Below, one piece after another: positions 7,554 to 13,680 of a DNA stretch of 13,680 nt. Origin of the DNA: Candidatus Fermentibacterota bacterium. Lineage in GTDB: Bacteria; Fermentibacterota; Fermentibacteria; Fermentibacterales; JCC-6. Under the pieces are notes generated by a model. That model saw only the letters and a list, made by a program, of their open reading frames with translations, was not told where the DNA came from and did not search any database. Both the position numbers and the translations under genes were made by a program. Location of the stretch: NCBI GenBank assembly GCA_030607835.1, contig JAUWJE010000017.1:1-13680 (forward strand), read 5' to 3'. Each line of letters opens with the position of its first letter. Positions within the stretch are counted from its first letter, which is position 1.

Positions 7554-8741
7554 CTAGATATCGCTCTCTATCAATGGCACAACAAATCCTGCTCTCGGGA
7601 TGAACAGTGGATTTCCACATCCCTGATGTCGCAACCAGTCCTCTATATCATGTACGGGCTCAATGCCCATTCCGGAAACAATCGCGTCCGGAAGACCGCT
7701 TGCAAGAGCAAAGCGTATTCTTCTTCTCATATTCTTCAATCTGACGATCGTGTGTTCTCCGAGGTTGTACTGTTCAATCTCCGGTGCTTCCCAGTCGGAA
7801 TCCATTGAGGCTTTGAAAGCCTTTTCCATATGGTCTGCTCCAAGTCCTTCCGTGCAGGAACTCACAAGCAGGAGAACACCTCCATCCTCAACAAGGGAAT
7901 GACAATTGTATATAGCTTTTTCCGACTGGTACAGACTTACATCCAGCGGACTGCCGGGATGAAGAACAACTACAGGTGATTTGACGGTTTCTGCAAGAGT
8001 AGACAGCCGTGAACAGGCGTCAACAGCAGCCATGAATGATGCTTCACAGGATCCCGTAGTGAAGTGTACAAGCTCACCATCATATACTACGCCGTTTCCC
8101 TGCACAATTTCAGTGCGTTCTTCAATTAATTTAAGCGCTTCCATCATATCAAGATGGACCGGATTATTATTTAGTTCTCCGGGATTGGACCCTGGCAGAC
8201 AGGCAAGAAAATGATTCGAAACAATTGTTTTTCTCGCCGATACACCGGGAAGAAATGATTTCCTGCCACCGGTATAGCCGGCGAAATAATGAGGTTCTAC
8301 GGAATTCACAGAAACAACAGGATTTCCATCAAGAATCCACGGATCAAGACTAACAGGTGTACCTCTTGATGTTCTGCCGATGTAGATCATTTCACCTGAA
8401 TCACAATCAGAGCTTTTCCATGGAGCCTCAGGAAATAATCCTCCGAGAAGCAGGTCTTTTTCTTCGAGTGTTACAGGACGGTGCGTCCCGGTTGCAAAAA
8501 GGATTCTAACAATACCGCTGAGTTCATGTTCAATCGCAGCCAGCATGCGAAATGACGCAGGTCTGGTTGAGTCATTAACCACGAGAGTAATAGTTTCCCC
8601 GGATCTGAACTCCTCCAATCGGGATATGACCGGTTCCCATGCAGCTCTTATCATCAAGGGTGAGAGTGGCAGCGGAATATCATCACTAATGGAAACAGCT
8701 CTTTTCTGCAGGTCTTCCGGAATTCTCAAACGCGAAATCAT
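7554..8741 (-). CDS. LarA-family protein (nickel-pincer lactate racemase-like, DUF2088)
   Basis: The 395-residue protein matches the LarA fold, whose founding member racemises lactate with a nickel-pincer nucleotide cofactor. Motifs are VVNDSTRP (54-61), ATGTHRPVT (83-91), TSRGTPV (124-130), EPHYFAGYTGGRKSFLPGV (149-167), SNHFL (175-179), SPLDVSLYQSEKA (264-276) and CTEGLG (296-301). H87, H151, K161 and H177 correspond in order and spacing to the catalytic and cofactor residues of LarA (H108, H174, K184, H200). The substrate could be any 2-hydroxy acid or sugar acid, since many LarA homologues are not lactate racemases. No larB, larC or larE cofactor gene is in the window. I use the ATG at 8741, nine bases after the previous gene's TAG, because the longer frame to 8945 would run 200 bases into the lipoprotein gene. 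Confidence 0.88.
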   Translation of the reverse strand: MISRLRIPEDLQKRAVSISDDIPLPLSPLMIRAAWEPVISRLEEFRSGETITLVVNDSTRPASFRMLAAIEHELSGIVRILFATGTHRPVTLEEKDLLLGGLFPEAPWKSSDCDSGEMIYIGRTSRGTPVSLDPWILDGNPVVSVNSVEPHYFAGYTGGRKSFLPGVSARKTIVSNHFLACLPGSNPGELNNNPVHLDMMEALKLIEERTEIVQGNGVVYDGELVHFTTGSCEASFMAAVDACSRLSTLAETVKSPVVVLHPGSPLDVSLYQSEKAIYNCHSLVEDGGVLLLVSSCTEGLGADHMEKAFKASMDSDWEAPEIEQYNLGEHTIVRLKNMRRRIRFALASGLPDAIVSGMGIEPVHDIEDWLRHQGCGNPLFIPRAGFVVPLIESDI

Positions 8742-8745
8742 TTCT

Positions 8746-9192
8746 CTATAGCCTCTGACCGTTCCAGATAAGCTCAGCGCCAGCGATATCCTGAATCCCC
8801 CGGAAGGAACTGAACTCCTCATTGAAGACGAAGGAACCGGTGCCTTCCAATGTGCCTTCTGAGTAGGTAAATTCCAGGATAGTTCCATCAAGTTCACCAT
8901 CAATGGATCCAAGAGGATAATCGCCATGCACATACCCTCGACCATCAGTACTTAATTCCAATACTCCCATTGTTGTAGTCCAGTCCCCCTCGGGTCCTTC
9001 ATTAATCAAAATAATATCATCATTATCTTCAGCTACTGGGAGTGTATCTTCTGACGCGGCAGTGTCGGCAACCTCTTCCGTACTGGATACGATTTCCTCA
9101 TCGCGAAAAGAATCCGATTCTCCCGGAACCGGTGATTCTCCGCAGGAAATCAGTAATACCAGACCTGATACAATCATTAGAATAATACGCAT
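8746..9192 (-). CDS. Small acidic lipoprotein, function unknown
   Basis: The 148-residue product begins with a lipoprotein signal peptide and lipobox (L-I-S-C, Cys17). An acidic, serine/threonine-rich, probably disordered linker (about 19-62) follows, then a compact C-terminal domain (about 65-148) of glycine-punctuated beta strands (GDWTT, GYVHGDY, GSIDGELDGT, LEGTGSFVF). That alternating G-x-x-x-G layout is common in small beta-meander envelope proteins, but I cannot name a family. The ATG at 9192 is preferred over an upstream one at 9225 because it has GGAGGG about nine bases upstream and starts the signal peptide properly. It is the first gene of the ten-gene leftward run and is followed by the LarA-family gene after three bases. 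It may be an envelope partner of the downstream sensor system, which is inference from position only. Confidence 0.8.
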   Translation of the reverse strand: MRIILMIVSGLVLLISCGESPVPGESDSFRDEEIVSSTEEVADTAASEDTLPVAEDNDDIILINEGPEGDWTTTMGVLELSTDGRGYVHGDYPLGSIDGELDGTILEFTYSEGTLEGTGSFVFNEEFSSFRGIQDIAGAELIWNGQRL

Positions 9193-9237
9193 ACAAGGAA
9201 ACCCTCCTGTGTTTATACTGGCCATATGCTACTGAAT

Positions 9238-9265
9238 ATATAGTAGACTTATACATCTACTATAT
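9238..9265. promoter_or_regulatory. Perfect 10-bp inverted repeat in divergent intergenic region
   Basis: The arms ATATAGTAGA (9238-9247) and TCTACTATAT (9256-9265) are perfectly complementary around the 8-base spacer CTTATACA. The element sits between the divergent lipoprotein gene (start 9192) and Tim44/TerB-like gene (start 9360), the only place where both transcription units can be controlled. The arm centres are about 18 bases apart. It could be an operator for a dimeric regulator. The AT-rich arms and lack of a T-run after a GC stem argue against a terminator. The binding protein is unknown. Confidence 0.5.
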
Positions 9266-9287
9266 GAAGTTTACTGAAATTCTTCTA

Positions 9288-9316
9288 TGGACACCTGCAT
9301 GATAAAAATATACACT
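9288..9316 (+). promoter_or_regulatory. Possible sigma70-type promoter for the Tim44/TerB-like gene
   Basis: TGGACA (9288-9293) and TACACT (9311-9316) are separated by exactly 17 bases and lie about 44 bases before the GTG start. A strong ribosome binding site AAGGAGGG follows at 9347-9354. The hexamers match the consensus only partly, so this is a candidate and not a firm call. Confidence 0.35.
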
Positions 9317-9359
9317 ATAGCATTCAAGGAGCGTTCAAGGCTTTTCAAGGAGGGTAATT

Positions 9360-11270
9360 GTGTTGCTTCCCGACCGAAACAAAGGCGGATTGTTACTACT
9401 GATTATCGCTGCTGTTCTGCTCATTCTTGTTTCAACATCATTCGCCCGCGCAGGGGGGGGAGGGCGCTATGGGGGCTCCAGCGGAGGAGGAGGAGGAAGC
9501 GGCGGCGGAGGCGGTTCAGGATACATTTTCTATCTTCTTATCCGTCTTGCTATTCACAAACCCTTGATTGGAATTCCACTGCTGATTGTTGTAGTCGTTC
9601 TAATGATAAAGTTTGGAAAGAAAGCAAAGGGAGGATTAGAAACTCACACTATTACCCGTGCGAGAAAACTGAACAAACAGCAGGAACACCAGAAGATGCA
9701 GGAGGCGCTGGACGCTCTGAGATTTCGCGATGAAAGGTTTACACAGGAAGCTTTCCTCCAGAGAACCAACAAAGCCTTCATTGCCCTTCAGAAGGCATGG
9801 TCCAATCAGGATCTGAGAAAGGTGAATCAATTCATTTCCGATGGAATTAATGAAAGATTCAGCATGCAGATAGAAATGCAGAAGGCTGAAGGCTATCGCA
9901 ACCTGATGGAAAATATATTTGTTGAGAGTTCGAAGATAGTAGGTGTTTTCAGCGATTCGCATTTCGACACCATTCATGTGGAAATTAACGCCAGGGCAAA
10001 TGACTCTGATGTAAGCCTTTCAACCGGTAAGAGAATCAGGAGGAACTCATCGGATTCATTCACCGAATACTGGAGTTTCCTTCGAAAACCGGGAGCTCAG
10101 ACTCTGGAAGGTAAAGGGCTTGTAGATGGCTTCTGTCCCAATTGCGGAGCTGCGCTTGAACTCAGCGATACAGGGAAATGCGCAAACTGTGCCTCGATTC
10201 TGACAAGTGGCGAATACGACTGGGTGCTGGCAGAAATAACTCAATCAGTTGAGTGGAACGTAGTATCCGATGTATCCATGATTCCGGGCCAGGAAAGCAT
10301 GATGTCTCTGGATCCCGGATTCAACATCCATCAAATTGAAGATAGAACCTCTATAATTTTCTGGCGTTTGATGCAATCCTGGTTCACAGGTGACGTTTCC
10401 GCCTCAAGGAAGATTGCTCTCCCCTCTTTCATTGAGAGTTTCAGCAAGCAACTCGCGAATACAAGAACTGATGAAGGATGGCTCTTTTTCAAGGATGCCG
10501 CTGTTGGAACGGTGGAAATTCAGAGCATCATTCCGGGCACTCCGAACAGAATGGACAGAATTGAGGTTCTTGTAAAATGGTCCGGCATTAACGCAAGACG
10601 TAATAATGATGGTGGAATTCGAGCAACCGGTCGTAAGACAATCAGACCACAGATGTACACGCTGGTTCGAAAACATGGGAAGACAACATCGGTTGATAAA
10701 CGTTTCCGATCTTCACACTGCCCTGGCTGTGGAGCTCCTTACGAAGGCGGCAGTACAGGAAAATGCGATTACTGCGGGAGACCCCTGAACGATGGAAGTC
10801 AGACCTGGGTTCTGGAAGCAATACATCGTTTCTCTGCCTCAAGAATCACAACAAAGGCAGTATCTGACATTCGGAGAACTGCTCTGGTTTCACCTGAAAT
10901 TCTTCTTTCATCCATGGTATCAGCCATGTACGCTGATGGTGAAGTAGATGCTAAGGAAATGGAAGCTCTCACAACTTTCGCGAAGGCAAGAAATATCCCG
11001 GAAGAGAAAGTATCCAGGATAATCCAGACTGTTTCATCCGGACAGGACACACTCCCTGTTCCACAGAATCAGAGGGAAGCAAGAGAAATTCTCGGGATGA
11101 TGGCAAGGGTAGTTCTTGCGGACGGAAGGCTCTCAAGCGCTGAGAAGAACCTTCTTCAGAAATTTGGTGAATCACAGGGATTGGTCTGGGCTGATGTCAA
11201 ACTCATAATATCCCAGCAGAAAGCCAGGCTATATTCGGAGGCCAAGCAGATTATAAAAGAAGCAAAATAA
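9360..11270 (+). CDS. Membrane-anchored protein with duplicated Tim44-like/zinc-ribbon units and C-terminal TerB-like domain
   Basis: The 636-residue protein starts with a hydrophobic segment (11-28) that ends in A-R-A. A glycine/serine tract (32-54) follows, then a second hydrophobic segment (55-84) before KFGKK. The remainder is probably cytoplasmic. Residues about 125-255 are a Tim44-like domain (EAFLQRTNKAFIALQKAW, EYWSFLRK), closed by a zinc ribbon C259/C262...C274/C277. The pattern repeats at about 325-440 and C454/C457...C469/C472, and each ribbon is followed by a W-V-L motif. Residues about 510-636 resemble TerB, with two matching acidic helices (YADGEVDAKEMEAL and LADGRLSSAEKNLL). 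Tim44-like domains bind membranes or partner proteins; the role here is unknown. The start is GTG, five bases after AAGGAGGG. A run of eight G (9453-9460) lies in the glycine tract. Confidence 0.85.
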   Translation: MLLPDRNKGGLLLLIIAAVLLILVSTSFARAGGGGRYGGSSGGGGGSGGGGGSGYIFYLLIRLAIHKPLIGIPLLIVVVVLMIKFGKKAKGGLETHTITRARKLNKQQEHQKMQEALDALRFRDERFTQEAFLQRTNKAFIALQKAWSNQDLRKVNQFISDGINERFSMQIEMQKAEGYRNLMENIFVESSKIVGVFSDSHFDTIHVEINARANDSDVSLSTGKRIRRNSSDSFTEYWSFLRKPGAQTLEGKGLVDGFCPNCGAALELSDTGKCANCASILTSGEYDWVLAEITQSVEWNVVSDVSMIPGQESMMSLDPGFNIHQIEDRTSIIFWRLMQSWFTGDVSASRKIALPSFIESFSKQLANTRTDEGWLFFKDAAVGTVEIQSIIPGTPNRMDRIEVLVKWSGINARRNNDGGIRATGRKTIRPQMYTLVRKHGKTTSVDKRFRSSHCPGCGAPYEGGSTGKCDYCGRPLNDGSQTWVLEAIHRFSASRITTKAVSDIRRTALVSPEILLSSMVSAMYADGEVDAKEMEALTTFAKARNIPEEKVSRIIQTVSSGQDTLPVPQNQREAREILGMMARVVLADGRLSSAEKNLLQKFGESQGLVWADVKLIISQQKARLYSEAKQIIKEAK

Positions 11271-11420
11271 CAGGGATGTGATTGCATTCCATTTTAAAGA
11301 TATTCGATGCATATAGTATCCTGTACTGGTTGATTCAGCATCATCTTAGCACTCTGTATATCCTCGTATTTTACCAGGTTCAGCAAACCCTGGAATTTGT
11401 TATTAGGAAAATTATCAAGG
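11271..11420. other. AT-rich intergenic stretch without recognisable gene
   Basis: This is the first part of the 238-base gap between the Tim44/TerB-like gene and the MarR gene. I see no coding sequence with a ribosome binding site in either direction. The only structure noted is a weak hairpin at 11374-11393. Base composition falls visibly here, which probably marks the left border of the transferred MarR/AhpD segment. Confidence 0.5.
11374..11393 (+). terminator. Weak terminator-like hairpin
   Basis: CCAGG (11374-11378) pairs with CCTGG (11389-11393) around a ten-base loop, followed by AATTTGTTATT. The stem is short and the T-run is broken, so this is at best a weak terminator for the Tim44/TerB-like gene. 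Confidence 0.2.
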
Positions 11421-11449
11421 TTGACAATACTGCAATCCTATTGTACATT
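11421..11449 (+). promoter_or_regulatory. Sigma70-type promoter for marR-ahpD-like pair
   Basis: A perfect -35 hexamer TTGACA (11421-11426) and the -10-like TACATT (11444-11449) are separated by 17 bases. The TTG start of the MarR gene is 60 bases further on, with GGAGGA at 11495-11500. The TGTACA repeat overlaps the -10 box. Confidence 0.6.
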
Positions 11450-11458
11450 ACGTGTACA
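11442..11458. promoter_or_regulatory. Probable MarR operator, TGTACA-N5-TGTACA
   Basis: Two copies of the self-complementary hexamer TGTACA (11442-11447 and 11453-11458) with five bases between them form a 17-bp dyad. Their centres are 11 bp apart, one helical turn. The dyad covers the -10 box of the promoter in front of the MarR gene, as expected of an autorepressing MarR-type dimer. Another GTAC-containing stretch lies at 11469-11473. Binding by the encoded MarR protein is inferred from position. Confidence 0.5.
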
Positions 11459-11508
11459 GTTCGTTGAATGTACTTTGTATGTAGAGGAGAAGACGGAGGA
11501 AAAAGATT

Positions 11509-11967
11509 TTGGATAACGAACAGCTCAATAGAATTGAAGAATTGCTGACAATAATTCCAACACGAATGTGTCGAAATATGGAGCATAGATTTGTAAATGT
11601 CATATTAAAAGACGTTTTAGACGGATTGGCAAAACATCATTTTATGATATTGAAAATGCTTCAGAAAAACGAGAAGCTTTATGTAACAGAAATCGTTCAC
11701 AGTCTTGGAATAACAAAATCGCAAATGACAGTATCAGTAGATAAATTATTGAAACTTGGACTTGTTGAAAGGCAGGCAGACACAATAGATAGAAGAAGAA
11801 TTTATGTATCACTGACTGGAGACGGTCTACGGATTACAGAAATAATAACCAAAAAAATAAAAGATGTTTTTCGTGAAGACATTAAAGTGCTGTCACAAAA
11901 CGAATTGAATTATCTTGAAAAAGGATTAGGAGTATTAATTAAATTCTGTTCGTTAAGCGAACAATAA
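11509..11967 (+). CDS. MarR-family transcriptional regulator
   Basis: The 152-residue protein has the MarR layout: N-terminal dimerisation helices (about 1-50), a winged helix-turn-helix (about 55-110) with EIVHSLGITKSQMTVSVDKLLKLGLVE-type helices and the wing motif D-R-R-R-I-Y-V-S-L-T (94-103), then long C-terminal helices for dimerisation. The start is TTG, eight bases after GGAGGA. The gene is much more AT-rich than the leftward operon and uses AAA, AAT and TTA-type codons heavily, which suggests transfer. It is 18 bases before the AhpD-like gene and so likely represses that gene and itself. Cys21 near the N-terminus could allow thiol sensing, but one cysteine is weak evidence. The inducer is unknown. 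Confidence 0.9.
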   Translation: MDNEQLNRIEELLTIIPTRMCRNMEHRFVNVILKDVLDGLAKHHFMILKMLQKNEKLYVTEIVHSLGITKSQMTVSVDKLLKLGLVERQADTIDRRRIYVSLTGDGLRITEIITKKIKDVFREDIKVLSQNELNYLEKGLGVLIKFCSLSEQ

Positions 11968-11985
11968 GGTATGGAGTAAATTATT

Positions 11986-12606
11986 ATGGCAAGAAAATTT
12001 GATAAAAGAATACATGACTTAAAAACGCAGAATGAGGATATGCGAAAATTGTTTGCTCATTCAAATGCTTTTGTAGAAACAATACTGAATCCTGCAATCA
12101 GCAAAGCGTTTGCTGAGAGTGTGAGTCTTGCCGTTATACAAGTAAACGGATGCAAACTTTGCAGCTACACTCATGCTAAAAATGCTTTGAAAGCCGGAAT
12201 GACGGAAGATGAAGTTGAGTTGCTATTATCCGGTGGTTTTGATAACGCACCCAAAGAACAATTGGAAGCCTTGCTTTTTGCACAACATTATGCTGAAACA
12301 AAAGGAAATCCTGATCCTGAAACAAGACAAAAACTATTAGAAATCTATGGAGAAGAAAAAACAAAAGACATTCTCTCTCACATTCTAATAATGATGCTTT
12401 CTAATCTTCATGGTAATACAATGGAAGCATTCAAACTTCGCCTGACAGGCAAAGGTGTTGAAGAGAGCAGTTTTTGGCAGGAATTTGCTGTTATTATTAA
12501 TTTCTTCAAAATTATGCCGGTAATTCTTTTAAAAATGTTGCGATACAAGCTTTTTAAAATAGAAATAGACAGAAATGATACGACATCCTACCAAAAGGCA
12601 AGTTGA
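11986..12606 (+). CDS. AhpD-like carboxymuconolactone decarboxylase family protein
   Basis: The 206-residue protein carries the AhpD-type redox signature E44-x11-C56-x2-C59-x3-H63 within SLAVIQVNGCKLCSYTHAKNAL. Family members with this signature are small helical proteins, often alkylhydroperoxidases that relay electrons to peroxide or act on related oxidants. The core fills about residues 10-155. A C-terminal extension of about 50 residues (about 158-206) contains a hydrophobic stretch (168-190) with lysines and arginine, which could be an amphipathic membrane-contacting helix. This is not usual for AhpD. The ATG has GGAG nine bases upstream. Co-transcription with the preceding MarR gene fits a small oxidative-stress operon. 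The substrate cannot be told from sequence, and other members of the family are decarboxylases. Confidence 0.88.
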   Translation: MARKFDKRIHDLKTQNEDMRKLFAHSNAFVETILNPAISKAFAESVSLAVIQVNGCKLCSYTHAKNALKAGMTEDEVELLLSGGFDNAPKEQLEALLFAQHYAETKGNPDPETRQKLLEIYGEEKTKDILSHILIMMLSNLHGNTMEAFKLRLTGKGVEESSFWQEFAVIINFFKIMPVILLKMLRYKLFKIEIDRNDTTSYQKAS

Positions 12607-12637
12607 CCGGGGATGTACTGAAAGGGAAGCTTGAAAA

Positions 12638-13680
12638 TCAGTTCACTCCACCCGGTGGCAAAGCGCGCATATTGTCTCGAGGGAGGTTATCCACGTACAT
12701 GAATCCATCAGGCACCTCGCCGGTCATCTCGTAGACGATGGTGAAGCCCGAGCGAGTTCTGTAAACCTCTTCAAGAAAATCCGGGGGATCGATGATTTCC
12801 CATTCACGACCGTCAGGCGTTCTTCTCCACCTGTGTGACAGCCTTGGTCTTAAATGGCTGATATCCCTGTCTATAACGATATATCGCACACCATGTTCTT
12901 CGATACAGGGCCATAGAAGCATCTCATAATCATTTGGCATCGTCAGCGTAGGACGCCTGTAAGTCCATATGAGCATTTCCACAGTGGGATATGTCACCAC
13001 CCAGTCATCTTCTGAGCTGTTTTCAATTATCCATTCTGCGACTTCTTCAGCTTCGGTTGCTTTCTCTGATGAATCCGCAATCAATAAGGTCCCAAGGGGA
13101 TAGACAAATGGAACAATAAGAAGAATACCTGCCACAGCTGCAGTTCGTTTCCCGGTTATCTGAAGCAGTCTGCCCAGTCCCGCACATCCCAGAGCAATTA
13201 CAATTACATTCAGAAATGAAAGATACCTTCCGCTGTGCTCATGCAGCACAAGAACAGCCATGATCGGAAGAGATGCTATCAGAGGGAGCAGCATCTTTCT
13301 TCGAAGATTCAGATTTTTCAAAGCAAGCAATGCAAGAATTGCGAAGCCGATAAGGGGTGGCTGCGCGAATATTTCACCCCTGTGCAATGTACCCGTTGTT
13401 ATCGGTTCAAATATTCTCAGAAATCCTTTTGCGGTATACATCATAACTGCAGCAGGTCCTTGATATCTGATCATATCCGTTGGACCTGACGCGCTTTCAC
13501 GAACTTCCCAGGCAGCCCAATGATTCTCGTTGAGAAGAAACAGTCTATTCTGTGAGTATGTCATAGACCCGAACTTCTCCGAGTTCCGTACAAACCAGGG
13601 CATGCAGGTAAGCAGGAATACAAGCAGGAATAGCAGAACCTTCAGGAACTTACGACTGCCGCCCCTGATAAACACCCAGA
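12638..13680 (-). CDS. Polytopic glycosyltransferase-39-like membrane protein, C-terminal part (5' end beyond window)
   Basis: The frame is open to the right edge, so the start and the N-terminal catalytic half are missing. The visible 347 residues or so begin with a membrane helix and the motif MPWFVRNSEKFG. A P-W-x-x-R-N-x-x-x-F-G motif is typical of GT39/ArnT/PMT-type glycosyltransferases just after the catalytic helices. Several further hydrophobic helices follow, then a soluble C-terminal domain of about 140 residues (VAEWIIENSSEDDWVVTYPTVEML onwards), probably periplasmic. Such enzymes move a sugar from a polyprenyl-phosphate donor to protein or lipid. Here the acidic catalytic loop is outside the window, so activity cannot be judged. 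The gene converges on the AhpD-like gene with 31 bases between stops. Its base composition matches the leftward operon and not the AT-rich cassette. A GTG at 13675 is probably an internal valine. Confidence 0.75.
   Translation of the reverse strand, partial: WVFIRGGSRKFLKVLLFLLVFLLTCMPWFVRNSEKFGSMTYSQNRLFLLNENHWAAWEVRESASGPTDMIRYQGPAAVMMYTAKGFLRIFEPITTGTLHRGEIFAQPPLIGFAILALLALKNLNLRRKMLLPLIASLPIMAVLVLHEHSGRYLSFLNVIVIALGCAGLGRLLQITGKRTAAVAGILLIVPFVYPLGTLLIADSSEKATEAEEVAEWIIENSSEDDWVVTYPTVEMLIWTYRRPTLTMPNDYEMLLWPCIEEHGVRYIVIDRDISHLRPRLSHRWRRTPDGREWEIIDPPDFLEEVYRTRSGFTIVYEMTGEVPDGFMYVDNLPRDNMRALPPGGVN

Noticed and set aside
8742..8945. N-terminal extension of the LarA-like frame up to 8945
   Set aside because: It overlaps the lipoprotein gene by 200 bases, its translation is not LarA-like, and the ATG at 8741 has a ribosome binding site and sits right after the lipoprotein stop.
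9193..9225. Upstream ATG at 9225 for the small lipoprotein
   Set aside because: It would add 11 residues before the signal peptide, whereas the ATG at 9192 has GGAGGG at proper spacing.
9287..9733. 148-residue plus-strand frame rich in arginine
   Set aside because: It is a shadow of the 636-residue gene in another frame; the basic composition comes from the glycine-codon tract, and AAGGAGGG serves the GTG at 9360.
11282..11467. 61-residue plus-strand frame in the intergenic gap
   Set aside because: It has no convincing ribosome binding site, no recognisable family, and runs through the promoter and operator of the MarR gene.
12648..12658. CCACCCGGTGG palindrome near the convergent gene ends
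   Set aside because: It lies inside the last codons of the glycosyltransferase-like gene, has a loop too small for a stable hairpin and lacks a T-run.

Overview
The window looks like chromosomal DNA of a Gram-negative bacterium, most likely an uncultured member of the FCB (Fibrobacteres-Chlorobi-Bacteroidetes) group or a neighbouring candidate phylum such as Fermentibacterota. This placement is an inference. It rests on a PorX-type response regulator fused to a PglZ/alkaline-phosphatase-like domain, a histidine kinase with a PorY-like H-box, two lipoproteins with lipoboxes, and no organism-specific marker. No tRNA, rRNA, CRISPR array, transposase or phage gene was recognised.

Region 1 (31-9192, minus strand) is one tightly packed run of ten genes that reads right to left and looks like a single operon or superoperon. 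In order of transcription it holds: a small acidic lipoprotein, a LarA-family protein, a sensor histidine kinase, a PorX-like response regulator/phosphatase, tsaE, tsaB, a rimI-purine nucleoside phosphorylase fusion, folC, a small two-helix membrane protein, and an FGE-like lipoprotein. Most junctions overlap or are 1-4 bases apart. The only sizeable gap is 53 bases after folC. The run therefore joins envelope/secretion signalling (PorXY-like pair) with tRNA t6A modification (TsaE, TsaB), protein acetylation, purine salvage and folate metabolism.

Region 2 (9193-9359) is a divergent intergenic region. It holds a perfect 10-bp inverted repeat and a plausible rightward promoter.

Region 3 (9360-11270, plus strand) is a 636-residue membrane-anchored protein with a glycine-rich linker, two Tim44-like units each followed by a four-cysteine zinc ribbon, and a TerB-like C-terminal domain.

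Region 4 (11271-12606, plus strand) is visibly more AT-rich than the rest. It carries a MarR-family repressor and an AhpD-like carboxymuconolactone decarboxylase family protein, preceded by a good promoter with a TGTACA-N5-TGTACA element across its -10 box. It reads as a small horizontally acquired redox-stress cassette.

Region 5 (12638-13680, minus strand) is the C-terminal part of a polytopic glycosyltransferase-39-like membrane protein that runs off the right edge.

The most unusual items are the RimI-PNP fusion, the histidine kinase with a zinc ribbon in its predicted extracytoplasmic sensor next to a PorX-like regulator, and the duplicated Tim44/zinc-ribbon/TerB protein.
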